Assembly: GCF_029223485.1 (NCBI RefSeq)
Contig: NZ_JARHTP010000013.1
Span: 124,001-188,000, forward strand
Length of the DNA stretch: 64,000 nt
Reading direction: 5' to 3'
From: Streptomyces coacervatus
Lineage (GTDB): Bacteria > Actinomycetota > Actinomycetes > Streptomycetales > Streptomycetaceae
Numbering within the stretch: position 1 is the first letter of the stretch; each line of letters opens with the position of its first letter. The notes below the pieces were generated by a model that worked only from the letters and a program-made list of their open reading frames with translations, was not told where the DNA came from and did not search any database. This document shows, piece after piece, positions 27,760 through 35,745 of the stretch. Both the position numbers and the translations under genes were made by a program.

Positions 27760-28707
27760 TCAGCCGTGCTGGGCGTACCAGTCGACGGTTCGCCGTACGC
27801 CTTCGTCCAACGACACGGTCGGGGCGTATCCCGTGAGGGAGCGCAGGCGTGTGAGGTCGGGGCAGCGGCGGGCCACCGAGTGAGGAGGGGCGGGCCGGTA
27901 CACAACTTCCGGGTTGTGGCCGGTGATGTGCAGGATGAGCTTGATCAGATCCCCGATGTTGGTCTCCTCCGTGTCGTCGCCGATGTGGACGATCCGACCG
28001 CCTGCGGCCTCATTGGCCATCAGCCGGTGAACGGCCTCGACGGCGTCGTCCACGTAGCAGAACGCCCGGGACTGATCGGCGCCGAAAACCGTGAACGGGT
28101 CCTCGTGGCGCAGTGCGCGAAGGGCCACCTCCGGGATCACATGGGCCGCGCCCATCCGAGGGCCGTAGACATTGTGGAACCGTCCGATGACATAGGGCAG
28201 GCCCTTCGCCCGGGCGGTGTGCGTCACTGCGGCTTCGCCGAGCATCTTGCTGGTCCCGTAGGCGAAGCGAGGTGCGGTGATGTCCTCCACCGTCAAGGGG
28301 ACGGTCTCCGGCGTGGGCACGGGCACGGTGCCGGCGCTGACTCCCCCGGCATACACCTCGCTCGTGGAGGCGAAGAAGAGGCGCTCGCCCGGCCGCATCC
28401 AGTCCAGCGTGTTGAGCAGCGCCAGACAGTTGATCCGGATGGCCCTGGCAGGATCCTTGTCCACATTGCGGACCCCCACGACGGCGGCCAGCATGTAGAC
28501 CTGATCCCACCCGTGCGGGATGTCCCGGTAGCCGGCGGGTTCGGTGAGGTCGGCGTGGAGCACCTCGGCGTCGACGGACGCCAGGTCGGGGTCGTTCCGC
28601 CCACGCGAGAAGTCGTCGACGATCGTCACCGCATGCCCCTCGGCCAGCAGCCTCCGAGTCAGGTGCAGCCCGATGAAACCGGCACCGCCGAGTATCAGTG
28701 TCTTCAT
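27760..28707 (-). CDS. NAD-dependent epimerase/dehydratase (nucleotide-sugar)
   Basis: This 315-residue extended SDR starts MKTLILGGAGFIGLHLTRRLL. GGAGFIG is at 7-13, the catalytic set is STSEVYAG followed by YGTSK (Tyr-x3-Lys), and FHNVYGPRMG matches UDP-sugar epimerases and decarboxylases. It is the last gene of the leftward exopolysaccharide operon, overlapping the upstream UDP-sugar dehydrogenase by 4 nt. A dehydrogenase/epimerase pair would make a uronic acid epimer (UDP-GlcA/GalA or HexNAcA type) or its decarboxylated pentose. The exact sugar cannot be read. Confidence 0.88.
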   Translation of the reverse strand: MKTLILGGAGFIGLHLTRRLLAEGHAVTIVDDFSRGRNDPDLASVDAEVLHADLTEPAGYRDIPHGWDQVYMLAAVVGVRNVDKDPARAIRINCLALLNTLDWMRPGERLFFASTSEVYAGGVSAGTVPVPTPETVPLTVEDITAPRFAYGTSKMLGEAAVTHTARAKGLPYVIGRFHNVYGPRMGAAHVIPEVALRALRHEDPFTVFGADQSRAFCYVDDAVEAVHRLMANEAAGGRIVHIGDDTEETNIGDLIKLILHITGHNPEVVYRPAPPHSVARRCPDLTRLRSLTGYAPTVSLDEGVRRTVDWYAQHG

Positions 28708-30044
28708 GTCGCCACCGCCGGGACCGGAGTGACAGCCGCCGCGGGCAGGTAGCCGAGGCCGGCATAGCGCACACCTCTGGCAGCGATCTCGGCGGCGTCG
28801 AGGATCCGCCACGAGTCGAACACCAGCCGCACACGGGAGCCGTCCAGTGCGCGGCCCACGTCGAGGTTGCGGTAGTCGGGGTGATCGGTGATGACGAGCA
28901 CCGCGTCCGCGTCGTGGAATCCGGTGTGGACGTCGACGGGCTCGCCGCCGTATGCGCGGATCACGTCGGCTCCCACCAGGGGGTCATGGCCGAGGATCCG
29001 CAGTCCGGCCGCCGCGAAGACGGGCATCATCGTCGCGATCGGAGTGCCCCGCATGTCGTCGGTGGGAGGCCATCCCTTGTACGCCCAGCCGAGCACGGTC
29101 AATGTCGTTCCGCCCGTCTCGCGCATCATCTCGACGACTCTGTTCGCAACATGGACCGGGAGATCCTCGTTCAGCCTCCGGGCCGCACCGACCAATTTCG
29201 GCGTGTACCCGACGCGTTCGGCTCCGGAGGACATGATGTAGGGATCCTTCGACAGGCAGCCGCCGCCCACGTACCCGGGCTTGTGGATGTCCGGTCGCGG
29301 ATAGTCCACATTCGCGGCCTTGATCACTTCAAGCGGGTCGAGCCCGAACCGTTCAGTGAGCTCGGCCACTTCATTGCCGAATGCGTAGATCACGTCGGTG
29401 TGGCAGTTGTTCGTGAGCTTGACCAACTCGGCGGCCTCAAGACTGGACACCGGAACAACCTGCTTGGCGAGGCCGCCGAACAGGGCCAGGCCGAGACGCA
29501 GACTGTCCTCGTCGAGCCCGCCCACGACCTGTGGCAGTTCGAGCAGCTCCCGCAGGGCCCGCCCCTGAACGGTCCGTTCCGGCGCCATCACCAGCCGGGC
29601 CCGGCCCCAGACGCCCGTCAGCTGCGGGAGAACGACCGCCCGGCTGGTCCCGACCGGCACGGTGCTGCGTACGACGACGAGGGTGTCGTGCGTGCAACGA
29701 GCGGCCACGTGCTCGGCGGCCGCGGCCAGGTTCTCCAGGAACGGCCGGTGCGTTTCCTCGTCGACGGGGGTGGACACGCAGATGATGGCCGCGTCGACAG
29801 GCTCGCCGGGCAGTTCGGACGCAATGAAGATGTTCTTGCCCACGAGTTGGGCGAACGCATCCTCGACGCCCGGTTCATAGACGTGGGCTCGCCCCTGCCC
29901 CAGGGACTCCAGCACCGAGGGTTGGACGTCGACTCCATGGACCTCGTAGCCCTTGCGGGCCATTGCCGCGGCCAGGGTCAGGCCGACGTAGCCCATGCCG
30001 ATGATGCCGACCCGGTGAAATTCGTGCGATGCGCCTTCCTTCAT
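28704..30044 (-). CDS. UDP-sugar 6-dehydrogenase (WecC/UDP-Glc dehydrogenase family)
   Basis: The 446-residue nucleotide-sugar dehydrogenase oxidises C6 of a UDP-hexose or UDP-HexNAc to the uronic acid. The N-terminal Rossmann fold is VGIIGMGYVGLTLAAAMARKG and the catalytic Cys lies in GGGCLSKDPY. The central Lys/Asn helix is ELVKLTNNCHTDVIYAFGNEVA. The spacing and the GGGCLSKDPY form resemble UDP-ManNAc/GlcNAc dehydrogenases more than UDP-Glc ones. The start at 30044 has AGGAGGT at ideal distance. It is coupled to the downstream epimerase by ATGA. Confidence 0.9.
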   Translation of the reverse strand: MKEGASHEFHRVGIIGMGYVGLTLAAAMARKGYEVHGVDVQPSVLESLGQGRAHVYEPGVEDAFAQLVGKNIFIASELPGEPVDAAIICVSTPVDEETHRPFLENLAAAAEHVAARCTHDTLVVVRSTVPVGTSRAVVLPQLTGVWGRARLVMAPERTVQGRALRELLELPQVVGGLDEDSLRLGLALFGGLAKQVVPVSSLEAAELVKLTNNCHTDVIYAFGNEVAELTERFGLDPLEVIKAANVDYPRPDIHKPGYVGGGCLSKDPYIMSSGAERVGYTPKLVGAARRLNEDLPVHVANRVVEMMRETGGTTLTVLGWAYKGWPPTDDMRGTPIATMMPVFAAAGLRILGHDPLVGADVIRAYGGEPVDVHTGFHDADAVLVITDHPDYRNLDVGRALDGSRVRLVFDSWRILDAAEIAARGVRYAGLGYLPAAAVTPVPAVAT

Positions 30045-30092
30045 GATCGGACCTCCTGTCGGTGCGGAAAATTTCAATGGAAAAAACTTCAT

Positions 30093-31037
30093 TCAAGGAC
30101 ACGGTGGACGGACTTCGTCCAGGTCACGCACCGTCACGTAACCGGCGAAATGCTCTCTCCGGTAGCTGCGGCAGGCACTGGCGATGTTCTCGTGGCGGTC
30201 GGCGTAGTCGACCGCCAACACGATCTTTCCGGCTCTCCGCAACGCGCGTGTTGCTTTGAGTTTCGGCGCGCAGAAATCCTCGGTGCACGGGAGATCGGTG
30301 GCCTGGAAGAACAGCCCTTCCGCGCCGATCCCGTCGATGGCACTGATATATCCTGGGTAGCGTTGCAATTCGGGAGCGTTCAGCGGGAAAATCCAGAATC
30401 CCGGTTTGGCTGCCTTGGCGTACTCGCTGATCCTCCTGATCAGATCGACCATTTTCACAGCCAGGTCGTTCCGGGTTTCGCCGGGCACTCGATGGAGGTC
30501 GATCTCGTCGTAGGCCACCACCGTGTCGAGAAAAATACCGTCGAACCCGGCAGCGATCGCCCGGTCCACCCGCGGTTTGATCGCCTCGTCCCACCATCGC
30601 TGGTCCCAGTACTTCACGAAGTACTCACCGGGCCAGTCCCGCCATTCACTGATGATGAGATCCGGGTTCCTCCTGCGGAAACCGGGATAGTCCGGCCGGA
30701 ACCATTCCATCGAACCGATTTCAAAATAGGCGAGAACCCTCTTTCCCGACTGCTTCAGATGACTGATCTCGTTCGCCGTGAAATACGATGCCGAAGCATC
30801 TCTGGCCAGGTCGATGACGGCCAGCTGATACGGCCCGCGGGCCAGCTCGTCGAGGTTCCCGTTCTTGTATCCCTGGAGCTGCACCACCGCATTGGTGATC
30901 GCGTTCGGGTTGTCGGGAGGTGGTGTAACGGCGCGGGTCCGGTCCGGTTGTTTCGCTCCCGCCGGCGTGAAACAACCCGCGAACATGACGAGGCAGCATG
31001 TGATGAGAATCGTCCTCATGATCCGCTGCGACTTCAC
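30093..31037 (-). CDS. GH114-family lipoprotein (endo-alpha-1,4-polygalactosaminidase-like)
   Basis: The 314-residue protein has a lipoprotein signal (VMFAGC, Cys22) and a GH114/TM1410 barrel. Visible motifs are RVLAYFEIGSMEWFRPDYPGF at 100-120 with the Glu candidate, and GFDGIFLDTVVAYDEID around 164-180 with the Asp residues conserved in this family. GH114 enzymes (Ega3, PelA hydrolase domain) cut alpha-1,4-galactosamine polymers. It would sit on the cell surface and trim or release the polymer. The proposed GTG start at 31037 has GGAAGG upstream; an ATG at 31019 is possible. The gene is visibly richer in A/T than its neighbours. Confidence 0.83.
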   Translation of the reverse strand: MKSQRIMRTILITCCLVMFAGCFTPAGAKQPDRTRAVTPPPDNPNAITNAVVQLQGYKNGNLDELARGPYQLAVIDLARDASASYFTANEISHLKQSGKRVLAYFEIGSMEWFRPDYPGFRRRNPDLIISEWRDWPGEYFVKYWDQRWWDEAIKPRVDRAIAAGFDGIFLDTVVAYDEIDLHRVPGETRNDLAVKMVDLIRRISEYAKAAKPGFWIFPLNAPELQRYPGYISAIDGIGAEGLFFQATDLPCTEDFCAPKLKATRALRRAGKIVLAVDYADRHENIASACRSYRREHFAGYVTVRDLDEVRPPCP

Positions 31038-31044
31038 GGGACAC

Positions 31045-31959
31045 TCAGCCTTCCCAGCTTGCCCGGATCGACCCTTCGAGATCGTGCACGGGTTTCCAGC
31101 CCAGCGCGCCGTGGATCCTGTTCACATCGGCAGCGATCCACTGCACCTGACGAGAACGTGCCGGTGCCCCCGCGGACTCGCGCACATGCCCGATGAACCC
31201 GGCTGCCTGCGCGAGCAGTGCGACCGCCTCACGCGCCCTGACGGCGACACCGCTGCCGACGTTGAGCACGGGCCGCGGCAGGTGATCGGCCAGTGCGGCC
31301 GCACCGATCGCCGCCGCCACGTCCCGCACATCGACGAAGTCCCGGTAGGCGTCCAGCGGCCCGAGCGTGATGTGGTCCGCACCGCTTCGGAACGCCGCCC
31401 GAATGCCCTGCGCGGCCCGGCCGAGCAGGTTCTCGGGCGGCAGTCCGGGGCCGATCGGGTTGAACACCCGGAGCGACACGGCGTCCAGGGCCCCCTCGCC
31501 CGCGGCGAGTTCGATCAGCCGGGTGCTCGCGAGCCGCGTCACCCCGTACACGCTCACGGGGTTGCCCGCATCCTCCTCGGCGACCGGCCTGCCGGGGGTG
31601 ACCTCGCCGTACTCCGCCGCCGAACCCAGCACCACCAGCCGCGCGGTCGGCAGCGCCGTCTTCGTCGCTTCCAGCAGGCGCGCGGTGACCAGGGCATTCG
31701 CCTCCATCAACGCGACCGTGTCGCCGGCCAGCCGGCCTGCGCAGTTGATGACGACATCGGGACCGACCCGCTCCAGCAGCATGGCGAGTTCGTCGACGCT
31801 CCCGGCGACCAGATCGTGCCCGACCCAGCCAGGGTCGTCCGGCCGCTGCCGTCGGCTCGCCTTGATGAGCGTGCCGACGCGCATGTCATGGGCGAGGAAG
31901 TCGGCGACCGAGCGGCCGAGGAATCCCGACGCGCCGAACAGCAGCACCGTCGCGGTCAT
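31045..31959 (-). CDS. NAD-dependent epimerase/dehydratase (GDP/UDP-sugar type)
   Basis: The 304-residue extended SDR starts MTATVLLFGASGFLGRSVADFL. GASGFLG is the nucleotide-binding loop, GSAAEYG followed by YGVTRLAS supplies Ser/Tyr (the Lys of YxxxK is replaced by Arg: YGVTR), and FRSGADHITLGPLDAYRDFVDVRDVA matches GDP-mannose dehydratase/reductase relatives. The Lys-to-Arg change is unusual for a fully active SDR and deserves note. It is coupled to the nucleotidyltransferase gene upstream by a 4-nt overlap. Confidence 0.85.
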   Translation of the reverse strand: MTATVLLFGASGFLGRSVADFLAHDMRVGTLIKASRRQRPDDPGWVGHDLVAGSVDELAMLLERVGPDVVINCAGRLAGDTVALMEANALVTARLLEATKTALPTARLVVLGSAAEYGEVTPGRPVAEEDAGNPVSVYGVTRLASTRLIELAAGEGALDAVSLRVFNPIGPGLPPENLLGRAAQGIRAAFRSGADHITLGPLDAYRDFVDVRDVAAAIGAAALADHLPRPVLNVGSGVAVRAREAVALLAQAAGFIGHVRESAGAPARSRQVQWIAADVNRIHGALGWKPVHDLEGSIRASWEG

Positions 31960-32693
31960 GCGATCACTTCCTCGGCGGCCGTGATGGTCGGCAGCAGGGT
32001 GGAGCGCATCTGCTCGAAGCTGCGGTTGGCCTCCTCGTAGTCGTCCGGGCAGCCGATGTCCACCCAGTAGCCGCCGAAGTCGTAGACCCTCGGCTCGTCG
32101 CCGCAGGCCAGCAGGTCGAGCACCAGTTGGTCGAAGCCGAGAGGCGTGTTCTTCGGATACCGGGCGAGGGTCCTGCCGGAAATGGCGTACACACCCATGT
32201 TCACTCCATAGGACAGCGTCGGCTTCTCGCTGAACCTGACGAGGCGATCGCCGATCGTTTCCAGCGTGCCGAAGTCGATTTTGACCTTGCGCTGGTAACT
32301 GGCGATGGTCAAGGGCGCCCCCGACCTTTCGTGGCCCCGCAGGAGCGAGGCGTAATTGAGGTCGGTGAGAATGTCGCCGTTCATCACCAGAAAGTGCTCC
32401 GGCAGCCGGTCGAGGAAATTGAACAGTGGTCCGATCGTGGACAGCGGCTGGTCCTCTTCCGCGTAGTCGGCCGTTATGCCCCAGCGTGCTCCGTCGCCGA
32501 CGAATGCGCGGATCAACGCGCTGAGGTGCCCCACCGCGAGCGTCACCCGCCGAAAACCCTGGGCCCTGAGCTGCTGCAAGATGATGTCGATGATGGCGTA
32601 CTCCCCGCCGATCGGCATCAGCGGCTTCGGGAGTGCGGTGGTGTAGGGCCTGAGGCGCATCCCACGGCCTCCAGCGAGGATCGCGACATGCAT
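31956..32693 (-). CDS. Sugar-1-phosphate nucleotidyltransferase
   Basis: The 245-residue protein starts MHVAILAGGRGMRLRPYTT and has the NTP-binding signature GGRGMRLRPYTTALPKPLMP at 8-27, with the catalytic Lys in PKPLMP, then MNGDILTDLNY and GVNMGVYAISGRTL. It is a short single-domain NTP_transferase of RmlA/ManC type that makes NDP-sugars (e.g. UDP- or GDP-linked). The start at 32693 has GGAGG at 7 nt; longer upstream reading frames are non-coding. It supplies activated sugar to the glycosyltransferase operon. The precise nucleotide and sugar are not deducible. Confidence 0.9.
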   Translation of the reverse strand: MHVAILAGGRGMRLRPYTTALPKPLMPIGGEYAIIDIILQQLRAQGFRRVTLAVGHLSALIRAFVGDGARWGITADYAEEDQPLSTIGPLFNFLDRLPEHFLVMNGDILTDLNYASLLRGHERSGAPLTIASYQRKVKIDFGTLETIGDRLVRFSEKPTLSYGVNMGVYAISGRTLARYPKNTPLGFDQLVLDLLACGDEPRVYDFGGYWVDIGCPDDYEEANRSFEQMRSTLLPTITAAEEVIA

Positions 32694-32728
32694 GACATGA
32701 CCTCCTTGGAAATGGGGTCTACTTCGGA

Positions 32729-34150
32729 TCACCTGTAGTGATGGACGTCTCCGATGTTCAGCCGCAGAGCCATCAGCAGCAGTGCGAGAAGAACGACACA
32801 GCTGGCCAGGAAGATCGGCACCTCCCCGTAGGGCGCAAAATACTGCGCCATCGAATTCGTCGCGGCGATATTCAGTACGAGAACGGCTCCGGTGATTCCC
32901 AGAATCGAGCTGAAGTGGCCGTGATTGACGGTGATGAACCCGACGAAGTATGCACCGCCGAGCACAAGATAGGTGGTGACGAGCAGCATCCCTCGCGGGG
33001 TGAGGAGCCCGGCGACGGAAAGAGCGAGGAGCAAGAGGGTTCCGAGAGATGCCAGGGTCAGAATGCACAGCGCCAGTTCGCGCAGCAGCAGGCGCCACAC
33101 ACTGCGATGAAATTCAGCGGTCGTGCGCGCACGTCGCACCAGTTCGACAGCCTGGATATTGAACCTGTGCGTACGCCATTCCACTGTTCCCATGCCGACC
33201 ACCAGTGGTGCCATCGCAAGGGCGAGGTCCAACGGTGCCGTCACGAACGGGACGGTGTTGTACAACAGGAACAGCGCGGACAGCACCGCATAGGCGATGC
33301 AGGGCAGAACCGAGAAGAGCGCGGGCCGAACGGGGGCCGGTTGTGCACCCCGGTCACGCGGTTGCCTCGTCGGGCCGGTGGCCCACCATGCCACTCCCGC
33401 CGCCAGCACACACGTGCCGACGGCGGTGATCAGCACGGGTACCGCATGGCCGACGTCGTACCGGTGAGCGAGGTAGGCCCCGCCCGCGACGAACGTGGGC
33501 AGCACGATCACAGCGAGGCGCCACTCCATGCCGTAGAAGACCAGCACACCCGAGGCGAGCTGAAAGCTCATCTGCAGTACGACGAACACGGCCAGCGAAG
33601 CGTCACCCGCGCCGGTGGCCGCGAGCATCATGGCGTCCGCCGCAGCAATGCCCAGACCGAGCAGGCTCAGCCGGCGCCAGATCCGTGCGGCCGCCTGCGG
33701 GTAGCCCTGCCCGAGCAGCCGGTATGCAGTGACGCTCGTGCCCATGCCCCAGATCCAGCCCAGGGTGGTGGCGAGCAGCATCCCGCGCAGCAACGCGGGC
33801 CCACCGATCTCGACGAGCACCGCCGGATACACCACGCCGGGTACCGAGTAGAGCAAGCCATGGGTCAACAGCACGAACCGCTGTGGCGGGCGCGCGGACG
33901 TCTCGTCCCGAGGCGGGTCCGGCCGCCGGGGCAGGCGCCGGAACATCTCGCCGGCCAGCTCGAAGACGTCCTCGCAGCCATACCTGTCGCGTGCCTCCTG
34001 GTCGGTCACGCCCTGGCGTTCGAGCAGGGTGGCGGTGTGCAGCTCGTCGACCACGAGCGGCGGGTTCGGTTCCAGCGTCGCCACCAGCTGCCCGACCGGG
34101 TCGGCTCGCCCCGACCCGCCGGAGCCCGGGTGGTTGTCGACCTGTCTCAT
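32729..34150 (-). CDS. Polytopic membrane protein, PelG-like (exopolysaccharide export)
   Basis: The 473-residue protein starts MRQVDNHPGSGGSG. A soluble N-terminal part of about 85 residues includes LLERQGVTDQEARDRYGCED. About twelve hydrophobic segments follow, e.g. VVLQMSFQLASGVLVFYGM and MLLVTTYLVLGGAYFVGFI. Position directly after the PelF-type glycosyltransferase (4-nt ATGA overlap) is the same as pelF-pelG in Pel loci, so it is the likely polymer-export subunit. Sequence similarity to PelG is judged only by topology and context, so the family call is tentative. The start at 34150 has AAAGGGCGGCG upstream. Confidence 0.75.
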   Translation of the reverse strand: MRQVDNHPGSGGSGRADPVGQLVATLEPNPPLVVDELHTATLLERQGVTDQEARDRYGCEDVFELAGEMFRRLPRRPDPPRDETSARPPQRFVLLTHGLLYSVPGVVYPAVLVEIGGPALLRGMLLATTLGWIWGMGTSVTAYRLLGQGYPQAAARIWRRLSLLGLGIAAADAMMLAATGAGDASLAVFVVLQMSFQLASGVLVFYGMEWRLAVIVLPTFVAGGAYLAHRYDVGHAVPVLITAVGTCVLAAGVAWWATGPTRQPRDRGAQPAPVRPALFSVLPCIAYAVLSALFLLYNTVPFVTAPLDLALAMAPLVVGMGTVEWRTHRFNIQAVELVRRARTTAEFHRSVWRLLLRELALCILTLASLGTLLLLALSVAGLLTPRGMLLVTTYLVLGGAYFVGFITVNHGHFSSILGITGAVLVLNIAATNSMAQYFAPYGEVPIFLASCVVLLALLLMALRLNIGDVHHYR

Positions 34151-35745
34151 GGGATCGCCGCCCTTTCCCGGCCCGCAACGCGACGGGGGCCCGAATGCGG
34201 GCTGAGCACCAGGTCGTCGTACATCTTGCGGTAGCCGTCGTTCCACTGCGACAGCGTGAACTTCTCCAGCACCCGCTCCCGCGCAGCCGTGCCGAGGCGG
34301 CGCCGCAGCCCGGCATCGCGGAGCAGCCGCACGCATGCCTGTGCCACTGCGGCCTGATCACCCGGCGGTACGAGGATCCCCGCGTCGCCGACCGCCTCCG
34401 AGACACCGCCGACGTTGGTGCAGACCTGCGGTCTTCCCATGGACATCGACTCCACCACGGTGTACGGAAATCCCTCCGACACACTGGTCAGCGCCGTCAG
34501 ATGGCCGGCCTGGTAGGCATCCGCCTGGCGGGGCACCCTGCCCTCGAACACCGCGGCGCCCGACAGCCCGAGTTCCTCGACCAGCGCCAGGCAGCTCGCG
34601 TGGTAGTTCTTGTTCTCCCTCGGGACCGGACCGAAAATGCGCAGTCTCGCTTCGGGAACCTCGCGCCGCACCAGGGCGAACGCCCTGATCAGCGTGTGCA
34701 GATCCTTCAACGGGTCGATGCGCCCGACGAACACCATCGTCGGGACGTCCGGCTCCGCTTCGGCGACCGGGTAGTCGGCCGGGTCGATGCCGTTGTACAT
34801 GGTCCGGATCCGGGCCGGGTCGGCTCCGCCGTACAACTGCCAGCGCCGGTTGTACTGGGAGTGCGGGGCCAGCACGTCGACGGCGCGGTAGGCCGCCACC
34901 GTCATCGCGCGGCAGAAGCGGAGCATGAGCAGCTGACCGGCGCTCGGCTGCGGTTCGCGCAGTATCTCCATATACCGCTCACGCAGATAGACGCCGTGTT
35001 CGGACATCACCAGTGGTGTGCCGTATGCCCATTTGCTGGTCAACCCCACGAGGACACTGGACCCGCACATCGCGAGGTGACACACGTCCGCGTCGATCGG
35101 CGGACGGGACAGCGGACGCAGCGCGTGCTCCATGAGGTCGGCCGCGGTGAACGCGTCGTACAGGGTGAGCGTGGCGCCACGGCCGGCTGCGTCGGCCTGA
35201 CCGTCGCCATCGGCTTCCCGCCACGCTCGGGTCAGCCGGTCCAGCGCGTCATTGGAGACGAACACCGACCGGACATCGCCGGTCTTGGCGTAGTCGAACA
35301 AGGTTCGCGCCATGAACAGAAACGATTCTGCGATGTCCCGGTCATAGTGCGGGTCCTGCTGGGGCGGACGCAACAGTGTCCGCAGGAAGTTCTCGTGCGC
35401 CTCGACGACCGACGGCGGTGGCCGCTGTCGGTCGGCACCTTGCGAGGGAGCGGCCCACATCGGCAGGTTGACGACCCGGGTGAGGTTGTCGGGTGAGGGC
35501 CAGACCTGGGGTTCGGTGCCGTCGACCGTGAGCGATACGACAGTGAACGAGTTCTCCGGCATGCCTCGGATGATCTGGTCGCACCACAGGCTCACTCCGC
35601 CGGGGTGGTAGGGGTATGTGCCCTCGGCGACCAGCAGAACCCGCAGCGACCTGCCCACCTCGGCGGGGGCCAGGTCGACATGACGAGGGATGTCGCCCTC
35701 TCCGAGGGGGCCTTGGCCTCGACTCACCCGAACCGGACTGGTCAT
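34147..35745 (-). CDS. pelF: GT4 glycosyltransferase, PelF-type
   Basis: The 532-residue cytosolic glycosyltransferase carries the PelF-specific N-terminal signature VAEGTYPYHPGGVSLWCDQ at about 39-57 and EHGVYLRERY at 249-258. The C-terminal GT4 domain has GRIDPLKDLHTLIRAF (341-356) and the E-x7-E motif SEGFPYTVVESM (423-434). PelF polymerises the Pel polysaccharide from UDP-HexNAc (UDP-GalNAc/GlcNAc). It lies between the Agd3-like deacetylase and the PelG-like gene, each joined by ATGA overlaps. This is the strongest marker of a Pel/galactosaminogalactan system here. Confidence 0.92.
   Translation of the reverse strand: MTSPVRVSRGQGPLGEGDIPRHVDLAPAEVGRSLRVLLVAEGTYPYHPGGVSLWCDQIIRGMPENSFTVVSLTVDGTEPQVWPSPDNLTRVVNLPMWAAPSQGADRQRPPPSVVEAHENFLRTLLRPPQQDPHYDRDIAESFLFMARTLFDYAKTGDVRSVFVSNDALDRLTRAWREADGDGQADAAGRGATLTLYDAFTAADLMEHALRPLSRPPIDADVCHLAMCGSSVLVGLTSKWAYGTPLVMSEHGVYLRERYMEILREPQPSAGQLLMLRFCRAMTVAAYRAVDVLAPHSQYNRRWQLYGGADPARIRTMYNGIDPADYPVAEAEPDVPTMVFVGRIDPLKDLHTLIRAFALVRREVPEARLRIFGPVPRENKNYHASCLALVEELGLSGAAVFEGRVPRQADAYQAGHLTALTSVSEGFPYTVVESMSMGRPQVCTNVGGVSEAVGDAGILVPPGDQAAVAQACVRLLRDAGLRRRLGTAARERVLEKFTLSQWNDGYRKMYDDLVLSPHSGPRRVAGRERAAIP

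Noticed and set aside
31045..31959. Calling this epimerase a pseudogene because of the missing Lys
   Set aside because: The frame is intact, translationally coupled and otherwise conserved; a single substitution is not enough.
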